Positions 30,325 to 41,215 are shown, counted from the stretch's first letter. The stretch: 64,000 nt of DNA from Agelas oroides (GCA_949130485.1 OX422185.1:5226928-5290927), one strand, 5' to 3'. Notes: generated by a model not told the origin, from the letters alone. Translations and numbers: made by a program.

Positions 30325-32165
30325 ATAGACTGAACAACCCAACTGTGTGAGGGAGCATGTGACAGAGACTGAACGACCCAACTGTGTGAGGGAACATGGG
30401 ATAGAGACTGAACGACCCAACTGTGCGAGGGAGCATGTGACAGAGACTGAACGACCCAACTGTGCGAGGGAGCATGGGACAGAGACTGAACGACCCAACT
30501 GTGCGAGGGAGCATGTGACAGAGACTGAACGACCCAACTGTGCGAGGGAGCATGTGACAGAGACTGAACGACCCAACTGTGCGAGGGAGCATGTGACAGA
30601 GACTGAACGACCCAACTGTGCGAGGGAGCATGTGACAGAGACTGAACGACCCAACTGTGCGAGGGAGCATGTGACAGAGACTGAACGACCCAACTGTGCG
30701 AGGGAGCATGTGACAGAGACTGAACGACCCAACTGTGCGAGGGAGCATGTGACAGAGACTGAACGACCCAACTGTGCGAGGGAGCATGTGACAGAGACTG
30801 AACGACCCAACTGTGCGAGGGAGCATGTGACAGAGACTGAACGACCCAACTGTGCGAGGGAGCATGTGACAGAGACTGAACGACCCAACTGTGCGAGGGA
30901 GCATGTGACAGAGACTGAACGACCCAACTGTGCGAGGGAGCATGTGACAGAGACTGAACGACCCAACTGTGCGAGGCAGCATGTGACAGAGACTGAACGA
31001 CCCAACTGTGCGAGGGAGCATGTGACAGAGACTGAACGACCCAACTGTGCGAGGGAGCATGGGACAGAGACTGAACGACCCAACTGTGCGAGGCAGCATG
31101 TGACAGAGACTGAACGACCCAACTGTGCGAGGCAGCATGTGACAGAGACTGAACGACCCAACTGTGCGAGGCAGCATGTGACAGAGACTGAACGACCCAA
31201 CTGTGCGAGGGAGCATGGGACAGAGACTGAACGACCCAACTGTGCGAGGGAGCATGGGACAGAGACTGAACGACCCAACTGTGCGAGGGAGCATGGGACA
31301 GAGACTGAACGACCCAACTGTGCGAGGGAGCATGGGACAGAGACTGAACGACCCAACTGTGCGAGGGAGCATGGGACAGAGACTGAACGACCCAACTGTG
31401 CGAGGGAGCATGGGACAGAGACTGAACGACCCAACTGTGCGAGGGAGCATGGGACAGAGACTGAACGACCCAACTGTGCGAGGGAGCATGGGACAGAGGC
31501 TGAACGACCCAACTGTGCGAGGGAGCATGGGACAGAGGCTGAACGACCCAACTGTGCGAGGGAGCATGGGACAGAGACTGAACGACCCAACTGTGCGAGG
31601 GAGCATGGGACAGAGACTGAACGACCCAACTGTGCGAGGGAGCATGGGACAGAGACTGAACGACCCAACTGTGCGAGGGAGCATGGGACAGAGACTGAAC
31701 GACCCAACTGTGCGAGGGAGCATGGGACAGAGACTGAACGACCCAACTGTGCGAGGGAGCATGGGACAGAGACTGAACGACCCAACTGTGCGAGGGAGCA
31801 TGGGACAGAGACTGAACGACCCAACTGTGCGAGGGAGCATGGGACAGAGACTGAACGACCCAACTGTGCGAGGGAGCATGGGACAGAGACTGAACAACCC
31901 AACTGTGTGAGTTGGGTTGTTCAGTCTCTGTCCCATGCTCCCTCGCACAGTTGGGTCGTTCAGTCTCTGTCCCATGCTCCCTCACACAGTTGGGTTGTTC
32001 AGTCTCTGTCCCATGCTCCCTCACACAGTTGGGTTGTTCAGTCTCTGTCCCATGCTCAGCCCAACTGTGTGAGGGAGCATGGGACAGAGACTGAACAACC
32101 CAACTGTGTGAAGGAGCATGGGACAGAGACTGAACAACCCAACTGTGTGAAGGAACATGGGAGAG
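30325..32165. repeat. Minisatellite, 39-bp unit, about 47 copies, with inverted block
   Basis: The unit is GAGACTGAACGACCCAACTG followed by TGCGAGGGAGCATGTGACA. The left half is mostly GTGACA and the right half mostly GGGACA. From about 31911 to 32058 nearly four units lie in the opposite orientation, then the array returns to the first orientation. Because 39 is a multiple of 3 and the unit lacks stops in several frames, long ORFs (up to 641 codons) appear on both strands; these are by-products. The unit is nearly identical to the dispersed repeat at 60668-60704. Confidence 0.95.
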
Positions 32166-32584
32166 AACTCTGTGCGTCAGCGCTCTATCCTTCTAAGGAA
32201 TGGGCTACAACAAACCTACTTACGAGCAAATTCAGGCGGTTTGTGAGTTTGTGAGGGGGGGGGAAGGATGTTGCCAGCTGTTATAGGCAAATTAGCTGAA
32301 CGTTGACGAATGAAATCAGGAAGTTTGCCGCTCCTTCACTAGCGACTGATGCTTCGATGGTTAGGGAACGCTGCTGACTCCTTGAAGGTAAGGCAAATCG
32401 AGCAAAAAAAAACCCGTAGAATATGTCTGACAATTGCATTCTTAGCACAATAATTAGGCATTCACTGGACAAGAAATTCAAACCAAGCCACCAGACATTC
32501 TTTGCCTTTGGGTTGGGAGCATTGGGGGGGGAGGGGGGGGAAGAGACTGGGAATGAGGTCAACAGTAGAACAAGAAAGATTAAT

Positions 32585-32783
32585 GTAGACCCAGCAAATC
32601 GCCAGATCTCCCAAAAATTCTCCGGAATGGAAATCCAGATTTCATTAAGACAAGACAACCAGCTAGTTATAGCCAGCTGCTGTCTTTATATACCCCAGCT
32701 TGTTCCTAGCACTTGTGGGTTTTGTGTGACGTCTGTAGTAAAATATTCATTGACAGTTTGAGTATTCATGAGCCATGAATATA
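32585..32783 (+). repeat. R1 dispersed repeat, copy 8
   Basis: It has TAGACCCAGCAAATCGCCAG, CTTTATATACCCCAGCTTG and TGACGTC. The tail ATGAATA is cut by the HIRAN element and resumes at 33556 with ACTTAAACTTATGCATC. Confidence 0.75.
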
Positions 32784-32881
32784 CCGTAGTGTCCCGTTAA
32801 TACGCCCCCCCATTTTGTACACTACATCCCGCCTAAAGTGGGGGAGGGGCTTATATTCGAGGATGCAATTAGTCTCGACTA

Positions 32882-32905
32882 TAAGCCCCCCCCCCCCCCC
32901 CCCCA
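32882..32905. repeat. Poly-C tract
   Basis: This is a run of about 22 C residues just inside the left end of the HIRAN element. Confidence 0.9.
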
Positions 32906-32956
32906 AAAGATTTTACGCAAGTGCTATGTACGCAATTAGGACACTTCCAACTAACT

Positions 32957-33319
32957 ATGGCAACGACTTTCAGGATCGAGAGTACTGTTCGCGGACATCA
33001 CGTTTACAAAGCTGCGTGGTCTCCCTACATCGGAGAAGAGCTGCCAGTTCAACGCGAGGTCAATAACATTCACGACGACTTCGCTGTAGCTGTCCTCAAG
33101 AACGGCAACACTGTCGATCATGTACCACGGGAAATTTCCAGAGTCTGCTGGTATTTCTTGCACAAGAGTGGCAGCGAGATGACTTGCATCGTTAATGGTG
33201 ACAGAAGACGTTCTGAAGTTGATGGGAAAGGACTCGTGGTTCCGTGCGTGTACATCTTCAGAGGGAAACAAAAACACCTTGACAGACTGATAAACCTGTT
33301 TGCTAAACTAGCAGCTTAA
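32957..33319 (+). CDS. HIRAN-domain protein, 120 aa, in a TIR element
   Basis: ATG at 32957 gives MATTFRIESTVRGHHVYKAA, then WSPYIGEELPVQREVNN, HDDFAVAVLKNG, VDHVPREISRVCWYFL and a C-terminal VVPCVYIFRGKQ. The order VRGxHxY..W.P.IGEEL...N..D.FAVAV...VGHVPR.IS is the HIRAN fold, which binds 3' ends of single-stranded DNA in HLTF/Rad5-type helicases. Here it stands alone, with no helicase. The upstream in-frame 12 codons begin without an ATG, so 32957 is the start. The frame is intact, so it may be an expressed captured gene or a useful transposon accessory; the role is unknown. Confidence 0.7.
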   Translation: MATTFRIESTVRGHHVYKAAWSPYIGEELPVQREVNNIHDDFAVAVLKNGNTVDHVPREISRVCWYFLHKSGSEMTCIVNGDRRRSEVDGKGLVVPCVYIFRGKQKHLDRLINLFAKLAA

Positions 33320-33949
33320 AACTTGGAACATCTAACCGGCTTTTCTAAAAGCCACAAAACTTACAAAAGATTCACCGACTACTATAGTCTTACTGAACGC
33401 ACTTGCAACGTATAGTAAGCACGTGTAGTTTTGATGTTCCAGAAGACGCTCACCGGGGGGCGTTATAACGAGTCAAACTACCCTGTGCAGGAACTTTGGC
33501 GGAAAAGAGGGGGGGGGCGTATTTTCGAAGGGGCCGTATTAGCGGGACACTACGGTACTTAAACTTATGCATCTGCATCAACTGAGCCTGGGAGCAAAGA
33601 TAATACCTTGTCCCTACTCTCTCACGAAGAAAAACAGCCTGCCACACCGATTTCTTGCACATATTGACATGAGACCAGCATGATGTAACCGAAAAAGAGC
33701 CAGAACTTCCATGTCACACCCCTGACTATCACCCTATTAAAACAATCCACATACGGCTGCTAGCTACATGTGTGCTGTGATGTGACATTGATATAGCCTC
33801 ATTTCCAAGCTCTCACCAGCTAAGGAAGGGTGAGGTGGTTATAGGAGGGGGTTAACAGGGAGAGCAGATCATTGGCGTGGACAGAAGAACAAAAAGACAT
33901 AGACCTAGCAAGTAGCCAGGTCTTCCTAAGACTAAGTGCATGTAGAGAG

Positions 33950-34960
33950 TTTTGTGGTGTACATAGTTGGCAAAATGGCACAAGATGTAGGTGTGAAATT
34001 GTTGTGGTGTCATTCCTATCTAGTTTGGTTGGTTTTTGAGGGTTCCATCCCTACATGCGTGCTTGTTTTCATTCAGAAAACTTTTCTGTGACTTGTTCCT
34101 GCTGTTTTTTTTTTTTGTTTTTTTTTTTGTAATTTATTAGGAATGGTAACAGAGAAGAGACGTGGAAGGGTAGGCCGAGGGAAGATGCATGGTGTGTACA
34201 GTATGATAGTACAGAACTTTTTTGTTCACAAAGAACTAAGAATTGTTATAAAGTCAAATGCTTCCAAGTGAAATTGTCAATCCAAACATCAAACTTCTTT
34301 ATCTGGGGGGTTTAGAACCCCAAGCAAAGCCTCATAAAAACCAAGTGCAAAGCACATGAGTTTTATGAGGCTTTGCACACAGGCTTGTAAATCCATAGAT
34401 CCCAACGCTGTGGTGTCAAACCGATAGATACTCACTGTAAAACTGTTGCTGTATTTGGTGTCTTATGACTCAATATGTGAGCTCTGTGGGCACGAAGGCT
34501 GCAGAGAGTTTTTGGTGAACCCAATAGTAGTCCACATGAAGTGAGCGAGAGCTGAACAACTGCCAGTTTCTGTGGCCGCCTCCTTTAGTGTGGAAGTTTT
34601 TGAATGAAGCCACCATTGACTCGGTGCTACTAGCTGCAATAGAGCAATTCGAAGACCAAACTAACAATAGGCTGCTGATTGCTGCGTTGGAGGAATATGA
34701 AGACTCGGGCACAACACAAAAGGAGGATGTTATGAAGACACCAGCCAAAATGCTACCATTAACTCTAAGTAAACTTGTATGTGTACTATATGCATTTTTG
34801 TTGTAAATGACTATAACAAGCAAATTTGAAATGTGCAAGTTGAAAAAAAAAATTGAATATCAGTAGGCTAGTGTTCTAAGTCATATAATCCACCTAGATA
34901 CGAAGTACTTGATGGTTAAAACACTAGCTGGCAACTTAACACTAGCTAGCAAGGCCGACC
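33950..34960 (-). repeat. Family A downstream segment (R9), inverted copy
   Basis: It matches about 2950-3880 in reverse. It includes a B-family arm (33960-34100) with one degenerate ATGTAGGG box, the AAACATCAAACTTC block, and a frame on the plus strand (34588-34806, ATIDSVLLAAIEQFEDQ) parallel to the damaged one at 3290-3066. An inverted pair of TAGTGTTTTAACCATCAAG-type sequence lies at about 34870-35010. Confidence 0.6.
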
Positions 34961-35323
34961 AGGTAGTGTTTTAACCATCAAGTATACCTTGTGTCTAGGT
35001 GGGTTATATGACTAGCAACTGACTAGATTACAAAATGACTTCAGCTATGGTCTAAATGGAAGTAGAAACCGCTGTACTTGCAAACTACATGTGCTTAGTG
35101 TGGGAGTCCTCATATTATGACACATATTCACTTTCATTTACAGCAGCTCTAGCAATACATACCTTATAATACTTCTCCTGGAAACATGCACATCTCCCAT
35201 GTTTTGCGTTATACTATATACCTGACTTTGGCTGTTGCCATCCGAAGTTCATCTTTCACAGTATTAAGCTAGTTCTCTGAACACGTGGTCAGTTGAGCTT
35301 CCAGGGGGGGGGGGGGGGGGGGG

Positions 35324-35726
35324 CAGAGGAGGGAGGACATTACGTCACGTAGTAGCGACAATTAGTACGCTCTGATGACATTCCAAGGGCAAGAATCGTG
35401 GATGCAAGTTACAAGGATCGCTCTATGGACTAAATCACGACGGGCGCATAGTGTTTTCAACTAAGTTGAAGCCATCTGGCTAGTCAAAATTTGTTATTAT
35501 GGCTCACCTCGCAGGCTAAGCTTGTAAGTTGCCAGTTTAACGCTAGGCGAGTCAAGGGAGGCTATTTATTTGCCAGACATGTTCGGTTTTGTCAAAAACC
35601 TTGCACGCCTATTGCGCCCATCGCTACTTTGTCCATAGAGCCGTTCATTTAGCTTGTATCCACACTTCTAGATCTCGGAATGTCAGTTAATTGTAGCTAT
35701 CACGTGATCGCGTCCTCCCTCCTCTG
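35324..35726. mobile_element. TIR element inserted in a poly-G tract
   Basis: CAGAGGAGGGAGGAC at the left and GTCCTCCCTCCTCTG at the right are inverted copies; the next ACGTCACGTAGTAGC and GTAGCTATCACGTGA are partly complementary. G runs of 20 (35304-35323) and about 18 lie directly outside both ends in the same orientation. This fits insertion into, and duplication of, G-rich target DNA. Confidence 0.6.
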
Positions 35727-35759
35727 GGGGGGGGGGGGGGGGGGCGTAGTTTCTACACA

Positions 35760-36100
35760 GCCAAAAATTTTCGGACCCGATACAGTTCCATTGCCAAAAA
35801 GTTCTGTTATGGGTGTATTTTCGGAACTCAATCAGTACCGCAGTAGCATCGGGACAGTATCAGATCAGTACGCACATATCAGACCTGTACAAATAGCATG
35901 TCTTAGGGCTGTTTTTGTCGAACTGATATAGAGCTGCAGAACTGATACAGATCCGATTTACAGTTCGGTATCAGACCCGTTGCCAAAAAGTTCTGTTGCG
36001 TTTCTGTGTACAGATCTGGATCAGATTGGTTCCAGTTCTGATTCAAAACGTACAATTTTGCTGTGTATGAATAATGTTATTGTAGCAAAATGGCGTATAG
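35760..36100. other. Spacer with internal direct repeat
   Basis: TTGCCAAAAAGTTCTGTT occurs at about 35791 and 35980, with CAGATC/GATCAGTAC-like motifs between. No gene is supported. Confidence 0.4.
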
Positions 36101-36119
36101 CACTAAGCATTAACATTGG

Positions 36120-36515
36120 AGTGCTTGGGAATCGCTGAAGAATAGTTCGAGTTCTACAATAACGATAAGTAGTGAGTGCAATACCCGGTGATTTATGCTG
36201 TTTTTTCGCGTTTGAATCATTGTAATAGCTTCAGCCGTCATCATGCTTTCCTGGCTGACAGTTACACTGACAGAAGAAAGAAGAAAGAAAGTCAGAAGAT
36301 AAGACGATTTGCCCGTTTTAGCGACTCGCCGGTCTGGTACTTCAGCGATGCCCTCCAGCAAAGTTAACGGTCCCGTTGCTCATGGAAGCACTCGGTAATG
36401 CCTGATATGGCTCATGGAGGCCTTTGACTAATCTAACGTAGACATTTCAAGCGTGTCATTTGTGCACTTTTATTGTGGCCGCCATTTTTTTTCAGGGTAC
36501 CGTACGCCATGATAA
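36120..36515 (-). repeat. Family A 5' end, third copy
   Basis: Read in reverse it begins ATCATGGCGTACGGTACC, so the terminal hairpin is half lost. It then follows GGCGGCCACAAT, TTGGCATTACCG-like and GACAGTGTAACTGTCAGCC-containing sequence of copies A1/A2. It is damaged and non-coding. Confidence 0.55.
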
Positions 36516-36614
36516 ATGTTGCACGTTATGGTGTCCCATGAAATACAGGACCTTTCTCTTCATCACACTCTGAGCCTAGGAACAAAGACCTAAGTGTGCG
36601 TATGTATGGTTGTG

Positions 36615-36826
36615 TAGACCCAGTTAAACTAGGTCTTCCAAAAATTTAGTGCATGGGGTCATAGCTGCTTCCGGTTACCGTTCTGCAGGAGCTTTAATGT
36701 GATGAGTGTCTCACTGCTCAGCAGCTGTCCTTATATACCCAGGCTTGTTCAGAACACTTGTGGGTTTGTGTGATGTCATCTCGTAGAAATATTCATTGAC
36801 AGTTAACGAGCTATGAATGTACTTAT
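36615..36826 (+). repeat. R1 dispersed repeat, copy 9
   Basis: It has TAGACCCAGTTAAACTAGG (second subfamily), CTTATATACCCAGGCTTG and TGATGTCA. Confidence 0.75.
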
Positions 36827-36960
36827 CAGCTCTGGCTGCAGTGAAGTGGAAAGAGTCAAACTTCATAGCATTTCACCATTACTCAGGAAAGGCAGGACAC
36901 AGTCAGGTGATAGTGACATTTACGTAGTGTACTCAACATGACACTCCAAGGGCAAGAATT

Positions 36961-37877
36961 ATGATATACAGGCCAATCCGTACGCCGGAAGACTTTATCA
37001 TGTTACAGTCTGACATTGATAGCCTTACATCTTGGACTGAACAAAATTTTCTACAATTCAATGCAGACAAATGTAAGTATATGTGGCAGTCCCGTGTAGA
37101 AATCGAAGGTTATTCCGCTGCGTATTTCGATCGCATTGCTGTGTTTGAAGCGCCGTACCGCTGAACTTCCGTTAAGGGCAGGGCTCATACATGCTTCGTA
37201 GATGCATGAATATCTACAGAATCTATGAAGCGCATACGAGCCCCGCCCTTAACGGAGGTTCAGCGATACGGCGCTTCGAAGGCGACAATGCGATCAAAAT
37301 ATGCGGCGGAATAACCTTCGATTTCCACACGGGACTGCCACATATGGTAATCTCCAGAAAACGTCAAACCAGCCTTTCCCTGGAGTCCCAGCCTCCACTC
37401 CAAATAAACGGTATCACCATGGAAAGAGTTGACAACTACAAGTACCTTGGAGTCTGGATAACATCCAACCTTTCTTGGAACAAACATATCACAGAAGTGT
37501 GTCGCAAAGCTAGGCAAAAGGTGGGCATCCTCTCGCAAATGCTACAAAAATGTCAACAATGCCACAATGCTGAAACTCTATCTTTCCTGTATTAGACCTG
37601 AACTAGAGTATGCTGCCAGTGTCTGGTCTCCTCATCAAAAGGGCCAAATTGACACTCTGGAACACAACCCACCTATTGAAATTGAGAGTTCCATCACTAC
37701 TCCCGATCTCACAGTCTCACCTTGAAAGTTCCATACGCTAAGACCAATGCATTTTACTATTCATTCTTTTGTGACACTCTTCGCCACTGGAATGCACTTC
37801 CACATGATATTGTTGACTCCTCTGATGCCGAACACTTCAAGAGTAAATTATCCGTTCACTTCAGAAACATGCATTAA
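36961..37877 (+). pseudogene. Non-LTR retrotransposon (LINE) reverse transcriptase remnant
   Basis: 36965-37082 encodes YRPIRTPEDFIMLQSDIDSL, then WTEQNFLQFNADKCKYM. A C1 MITE (37083-37341) follows, then VISRKRQTSLSLES, VDNYKYLGVWITSNLSWNKH and CIRPELEYAASVWSPHQKG (one frameshift). The end carries WNALPHDIVDSSDAEHFKSK in a shifted frame. These are the thumb and C-terminal motifs of CR1/Jockey-like LINE proteins. The copy is 5'-truncated, frameshifted, internally deleted and split by a transposon, so it is dead. Confidence 0.8.
37083..37341. mobile_element. C1 palindromic MITE, copy 2, inside the LINE
   Basis: GTGGCAGTCCCGTGTAGAAA is at the left and CACGGGACTGCCAC at the right. Removing it together with one ATAT restores the LINE frame across KCKYM and VISRK, so the target duplication is 4 bp (ATAT). 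Confidence 0.88.
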
Positions 37878-38100
37878 TTCCTATCTTCAGGAGCTTATGA
37901 GCAACGAAGCCGTGAAGGAGCATGTAACTACCGCGTACACCCGAGTGACATCCAAATCATTAGCGAACGAACTTCCAAATAAGGAAACCACTCTTCAAAT
38001 CAAGCGTCCTAGTGACGACATAAAAACCCACGTGTTCCGTAATAGCGATGTGAGAAATTTTACACTCACTCAGAACACCCCTTGACCTAGCCGCGGAGGA

Positions 38101-38244
38101 ATGGGCAAGCGAACAGGTGACGGCAAAAGCGGTCTGCCTCAAAAACGCGTAAGATTCGATGATGCCAGGACCCCTCACCGTTCTGAGGCGGCTTCGTTTG
38201 CGAAGCAGAGGCTACAGTTGCAGCAGGTATCTCCAATGGCTTGA
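38101..38244 (+). CDS. Small ORF, possible exon, unknown
   Basis: ATG at 38101 encodes MGKRTGDGKSGLPQKRVRFD, then DARTPHRSEAASFAKQRLQL, and reaches CAGCAG followed by GTATCT, a possible donor at 38227. Read through, the frame stops after 47 residues. It is basic at the N-terminus with an alpha-helical look at the end. I do not recognise it. It lies between LINE remnants and an A-rich tail at 38697, so it may belong to a retroposed unit. Confidence 0.25.
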   Translation: MGKRTGDGKSGLPQKRVRFDDARTPHRSEAASFAKQRLQLQQVSPMA

Positions 38245-38579
38245 TCGACTTCTTAAAATGCCGATAACAGCGGCTTCCATGTCTTTCAGTGTGTTTATGC
38301 CTGATATTCAAACTTCAAGAAGTACTCTTGTTCATTGTCTTGTGGAGTCTAGAGTCTGACTATTCTATTTCTTGTACTTGCAATTCTGCCATCGTTTATT
38401 TTCTCATGTAGCCTCAAGTAGGTGATAGACTGCATGATGCGCATTGCGCCTCACAAAAACGGAAATACGTAAGTAATCCGGATTTGGATGGAACCGGAGT
38501 TACACGCTCCTTCGCGGCTTCGCTCCTGCTATCTTTAAATAGTATTTTTTAACTACCTATACCATACCTAGTATAATAT

Positions 38580-38712
38580 TACTTACACACCCCCACATGT
38601 AAATGTATGTACTATATTTGTAATGTTGGGTCCACACTTGTATTAGCATCATGCTATTTGTGTATCTGTGCTCTATACATGCAAAATTATTACAAAATAA
38701 AAAAAAAAACAA
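38580..38712 (+). repeat. A-tailed retroposon-like 3' end
   Basis: The AT-rich sequence ends ATTACAAAATAAAAAAAAAAAC, an AATAAA-like signal merged into a poly-A run. It is consistent with the 3' end of a retrotransposed unit. Confidence 0.4.
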
Positions 38713-38754
38713 CCACAAGAAGTGCTCTAGGACGAAGTTTTTTTTACAGAAGTG

Positions 38755-39290
38755 AAACTGTCTGTCTAGTCAGAATTGCCTCTTATGACTAACCTAGTGT
38801 TGAACAGGTTAAGTCCGTGAAGTAAGTCTTAAGAAGCAATTTTGACTACTACCCAGCTCAGTCACAAACCCAATGTGTGCATCGTAACTTCATAAAGTAC
38901 GTCTCGTAGCTTGTGTTTTCTTGGATTCTTGCCCTTGGAATGTCGTCAGAGCACACTAATAGCATAGATGCATGAACAGCTGATAAGTCTACGCAGCACT
39001 ATGGCTCCGCCTTAACGGAAGTTCTGTGCTACAAACATGGTAACACGGTCGAAATACGCAACAGAATATAATGTTAAATTTCTACCCAGGACTGCCACAT
39101 ATGGTTTGTGAAAGAAATAGAACTGTCTGGCTAGTCAGAATTGCCTCTTGTGACTAACCTAGTGTTAAACAGGCAACTTAGTTACTACCCGATTGGCTTT
39201 AGCTCAGTCACAAACCCAATGTGTGCATCGTAACTTCATAAAGCACTTCTTGTAGAGTGGATTCTTGCTCTTGGAATGTCGTCACAACAT
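38755..39290. repeat. Tandem duplication (R6) split by a C1 remnant
   Basis: 38755-38955 and 39118-39290 share GTCTAGTCAGAATTGCCTCT, ACTAACCTAGTGTT and ACAAACCCAATGTGTGCATCG. The partial C1 MITE right half (about 38985-39100, ending GGACTGCCAC) lies between them. A relative of the CTTGGAATGTCGTCA end occurs inverted at about 35370-35395. Confidence 0.6.
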
Positions 39291-39477
39291 GATGTGACGA
39301 CATGTCCAGTCTCCTATGACGATCGTGAGAAATAACAATGAAAATTAGAGCTCAATTTCTTATGATGTCACTAGATACTAGGCTTAGCTCGTAACATGTG
39401 CACTGCACTATCGCAAGTCACAAAAATTAAACCCACAAAATTTAGTTAATATTCCCCCCACACCACATATGGTACAA

Positions 39478-39620
39478 GACTTAAAAAACATTAAAAATGG
39501 AAAAAGATGTAGGAATGGCATGCCAAAAAGTATGCAAACAAGGTAGGGATAATGCATAAAAAGCAAAGGTCAACGTATTGGCAAAGCCCCATCCCTACAT
39601 CTTTTTCACACTGCAGTTAG
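39478..39620. repeat. Solo arm of B3 family
   Basis: It has ACAAGACTTAAAAAACATTA and the ATGTAGGAATGG...CCATCCCTACAT module (39507-39600). It has no partner arm. Confidence 0.65.
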
Positions 39621-39818
39621 ACAGCATCCTTGAGAGCTGAATCTGCTCCCATCCATGCAGTTATTAATGCTGTGTATAAGCATTTGAGTTTTACACACTG
39701 ATTACTATGACCAGTCTGCAGTTCACTCAAGCTCAGGGTCTAGGTTGTACAAGAGGCATGTAACAAGAGTGCCACTGTCAATACAGACTTATGGTAGTGC
39801 CATAAAAGTACATGGTTT

Positions 39819-40485
39819 TAGCCTCATCCCCATGCCACTTTCCTCCTCCCACATGGCCCAGGCCCGTTCGAAAAATCAGAGAAGAGGGCCTGGTATCCAC
39901 TGTTTGTGCATGCGCTTAATTTCCCGACATTCCAGGAAATTCCGGATAATACCGTGTTACCTCCGCGTGCCGTGACGTCAGGTACGTGTATTTTGCCGTA
40001 TATTTAATCGTACACTGCTGACAATGGCTATTTCTGTGCAAGGCCTTGATTCTGCCGTGTTGTATGCCTTCCTGCGACTTCGAGGCGAAGCGACGGCGCT
40101 AAAACACGACAAGAAAGCATCTATGAAGCATTTATGCTTGTATCTTATGGGTTTTGGCAAGTTATAATTCGTGTTACGAAGTTATAGCTTACATTTGTAG
40201 TGTGAAGATGGTACTGCGTCGACAGCGCAGTTCAAGCGATAAGCGCTGGGGTCAGAAGGCCTGGGCAAAGGGCTAGGAGAGCAGCGCTCACCTCTTTGGC
40301 GTTATACTATAAAAGCCCATATGCCATACATGAACGTCATAGTTCATAACCACATGATGTTGGCCGTCATTTGACACATCCTTGCACAATTACACGTGAG
40401 CTGTACGCACTAATTAAGCGCATGCGCGAACAGTGGATACCAGGCCCTTTTCTCCGATTTTTCGAACGGGCCTGGGGACGAGGCT
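39819..40485. mobile_element. TAGCCTC-family TIR element with a small captured ORF
   Basis: TAGCCTCATCCCCATGCC is at the left and CCTGGGGACGAGGCTA at the right. The arms share GAGGGCCTGGTATCCACTGT and extend about 85 bases inward. Clear 9-bp flanks are not found. Inside is the 47-codon ORF at 40024. Confidence 0.7.
40024..40167 (+). CDS. Small conserved ORF (47 aa) in a TIR element, copy 2
   Basis: ATG at 40024 encodes MAISVQGLDSAVLYAFLRLR, then GEATALKHDKKASMKHLCLY and LMGFGKL. It is aligned codon for codon with 1371-1514. Both copies carry the same downstream TAATTCGTGTTA sequence. Several differences are silent, which hints at past coding constraint. The function is unknown. Confidence 0.45.
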   Translation: MAISVQGLDSAVLYAFLRLRGEATALKHDKKASMKHLCLYLMGFGKL

Positions 40486-40639
40486 AAATATGACATAGCA
40501 GCATATGCATCACATAGGTATGTGTGCCTTGTAGGTAGCTATCCAACTCATTGCTTAAGTTGCTTAACCCTTTAACAACCGATGATGCCTTTTGGCGTCG
40601 TCAGATTTTGGTCGCATGTTATCAGTTGGCACAATCCGT

Positions 40640-40920
40640 TTTGAAGATAGGTTCTGCGCTAGCAGAAAGGGTGGGACAGGGGGAGGTGGGTGGGTGCAAC
40701 GCTCTGGCTGACAGTGCATGGTGGCGGTTGCAGCTGCCTATAGAAAAGCTTTGGTCAATGCCGAGTGGGCCATTTGTCTGCTTTCTTGCACAAACGGGCG
40801 TAGAAAACACTCCTTTCACCTTGTACGGACTCCATTTCTGGCATTTTAAGCAGCTTTTAGTCCAGAGGAGCGTTCTCTGGTCGGAGGGCCCTGACTATTG
40901 AACGCTCGCTAATGAGTGGG
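40640..40920. repeat. R3 repeat, copy 1
   Basis: The GGTTCTGCGCTAGCAGAAAG start and GGAGGGCCCTGACTATTGAA end recur at 41770-42055 and 58535-58800. There are no TIRs and it is non-coding. Confidence 0.6.
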
Positions 40921-41048
40921 TATTTCTTCGATCAATTGGCGCAGCTACTATCATTATATTCACTGTTTTTGGGGTACCACGTGTTCTGATTGTGCAACGT
41001 ACCCTCTCATAGTCTTGTACACACACACACACACACATACATACAGCA

Positions 41049-41215
41049 AAAGTTGTCTTCTTCTCGTTGTCTTGTGTTGATTGTCCCCACTCTGCATGAA
41101 CTCTGATACTGTCATAACACTCAGGCTCCTCCACACACCGGGGCAACTGAAAATAAGAAGGAAGGGAGGGACGGGAGGGAGGGAGGGAGGGAGGGAGGGA
41201 GGGATGGAGGGAAAA
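41049..41215. repeat. R4 repeat with (GGGA)n tail
   Basis: The TTGTCTTCTTCTCGTTGTCTT to CACACCGGGG block is followed by a GGGAGGGA run. The same arrangement is at 61249-61460. Confidence 0.65.

Larger units (their letters stand above)
32784..33555. mobile_element. TIR element with TA duplication carrying a HIRAN ORF
   Basis: CCGTAGTGTCCCGTTAATAC at the left is mirrored by GTATTAGCGGGACACTACGG at the right, with TA on each side (32782-32783, 33556-33557). C and G runs sit just inside each arm. The TA duplication would fit Tc1/mariner-type or related elements. The cargo is a HIRAN-domain protein rather than a transposase. Confidence 0.8.

Noticed and set aside
30099-32254. Very long ORFs (533 to 641 codons) on both strands
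   Set aside because: They are produced by a 39-bp tandem repeat with no stop codon in several frames. Both strands are open at once and the frame is not specific.
36961-37877. Active LINE
   Set aside because: It is 5'-truncated, frameshifted, internally deleted and interrupted by a MITE.
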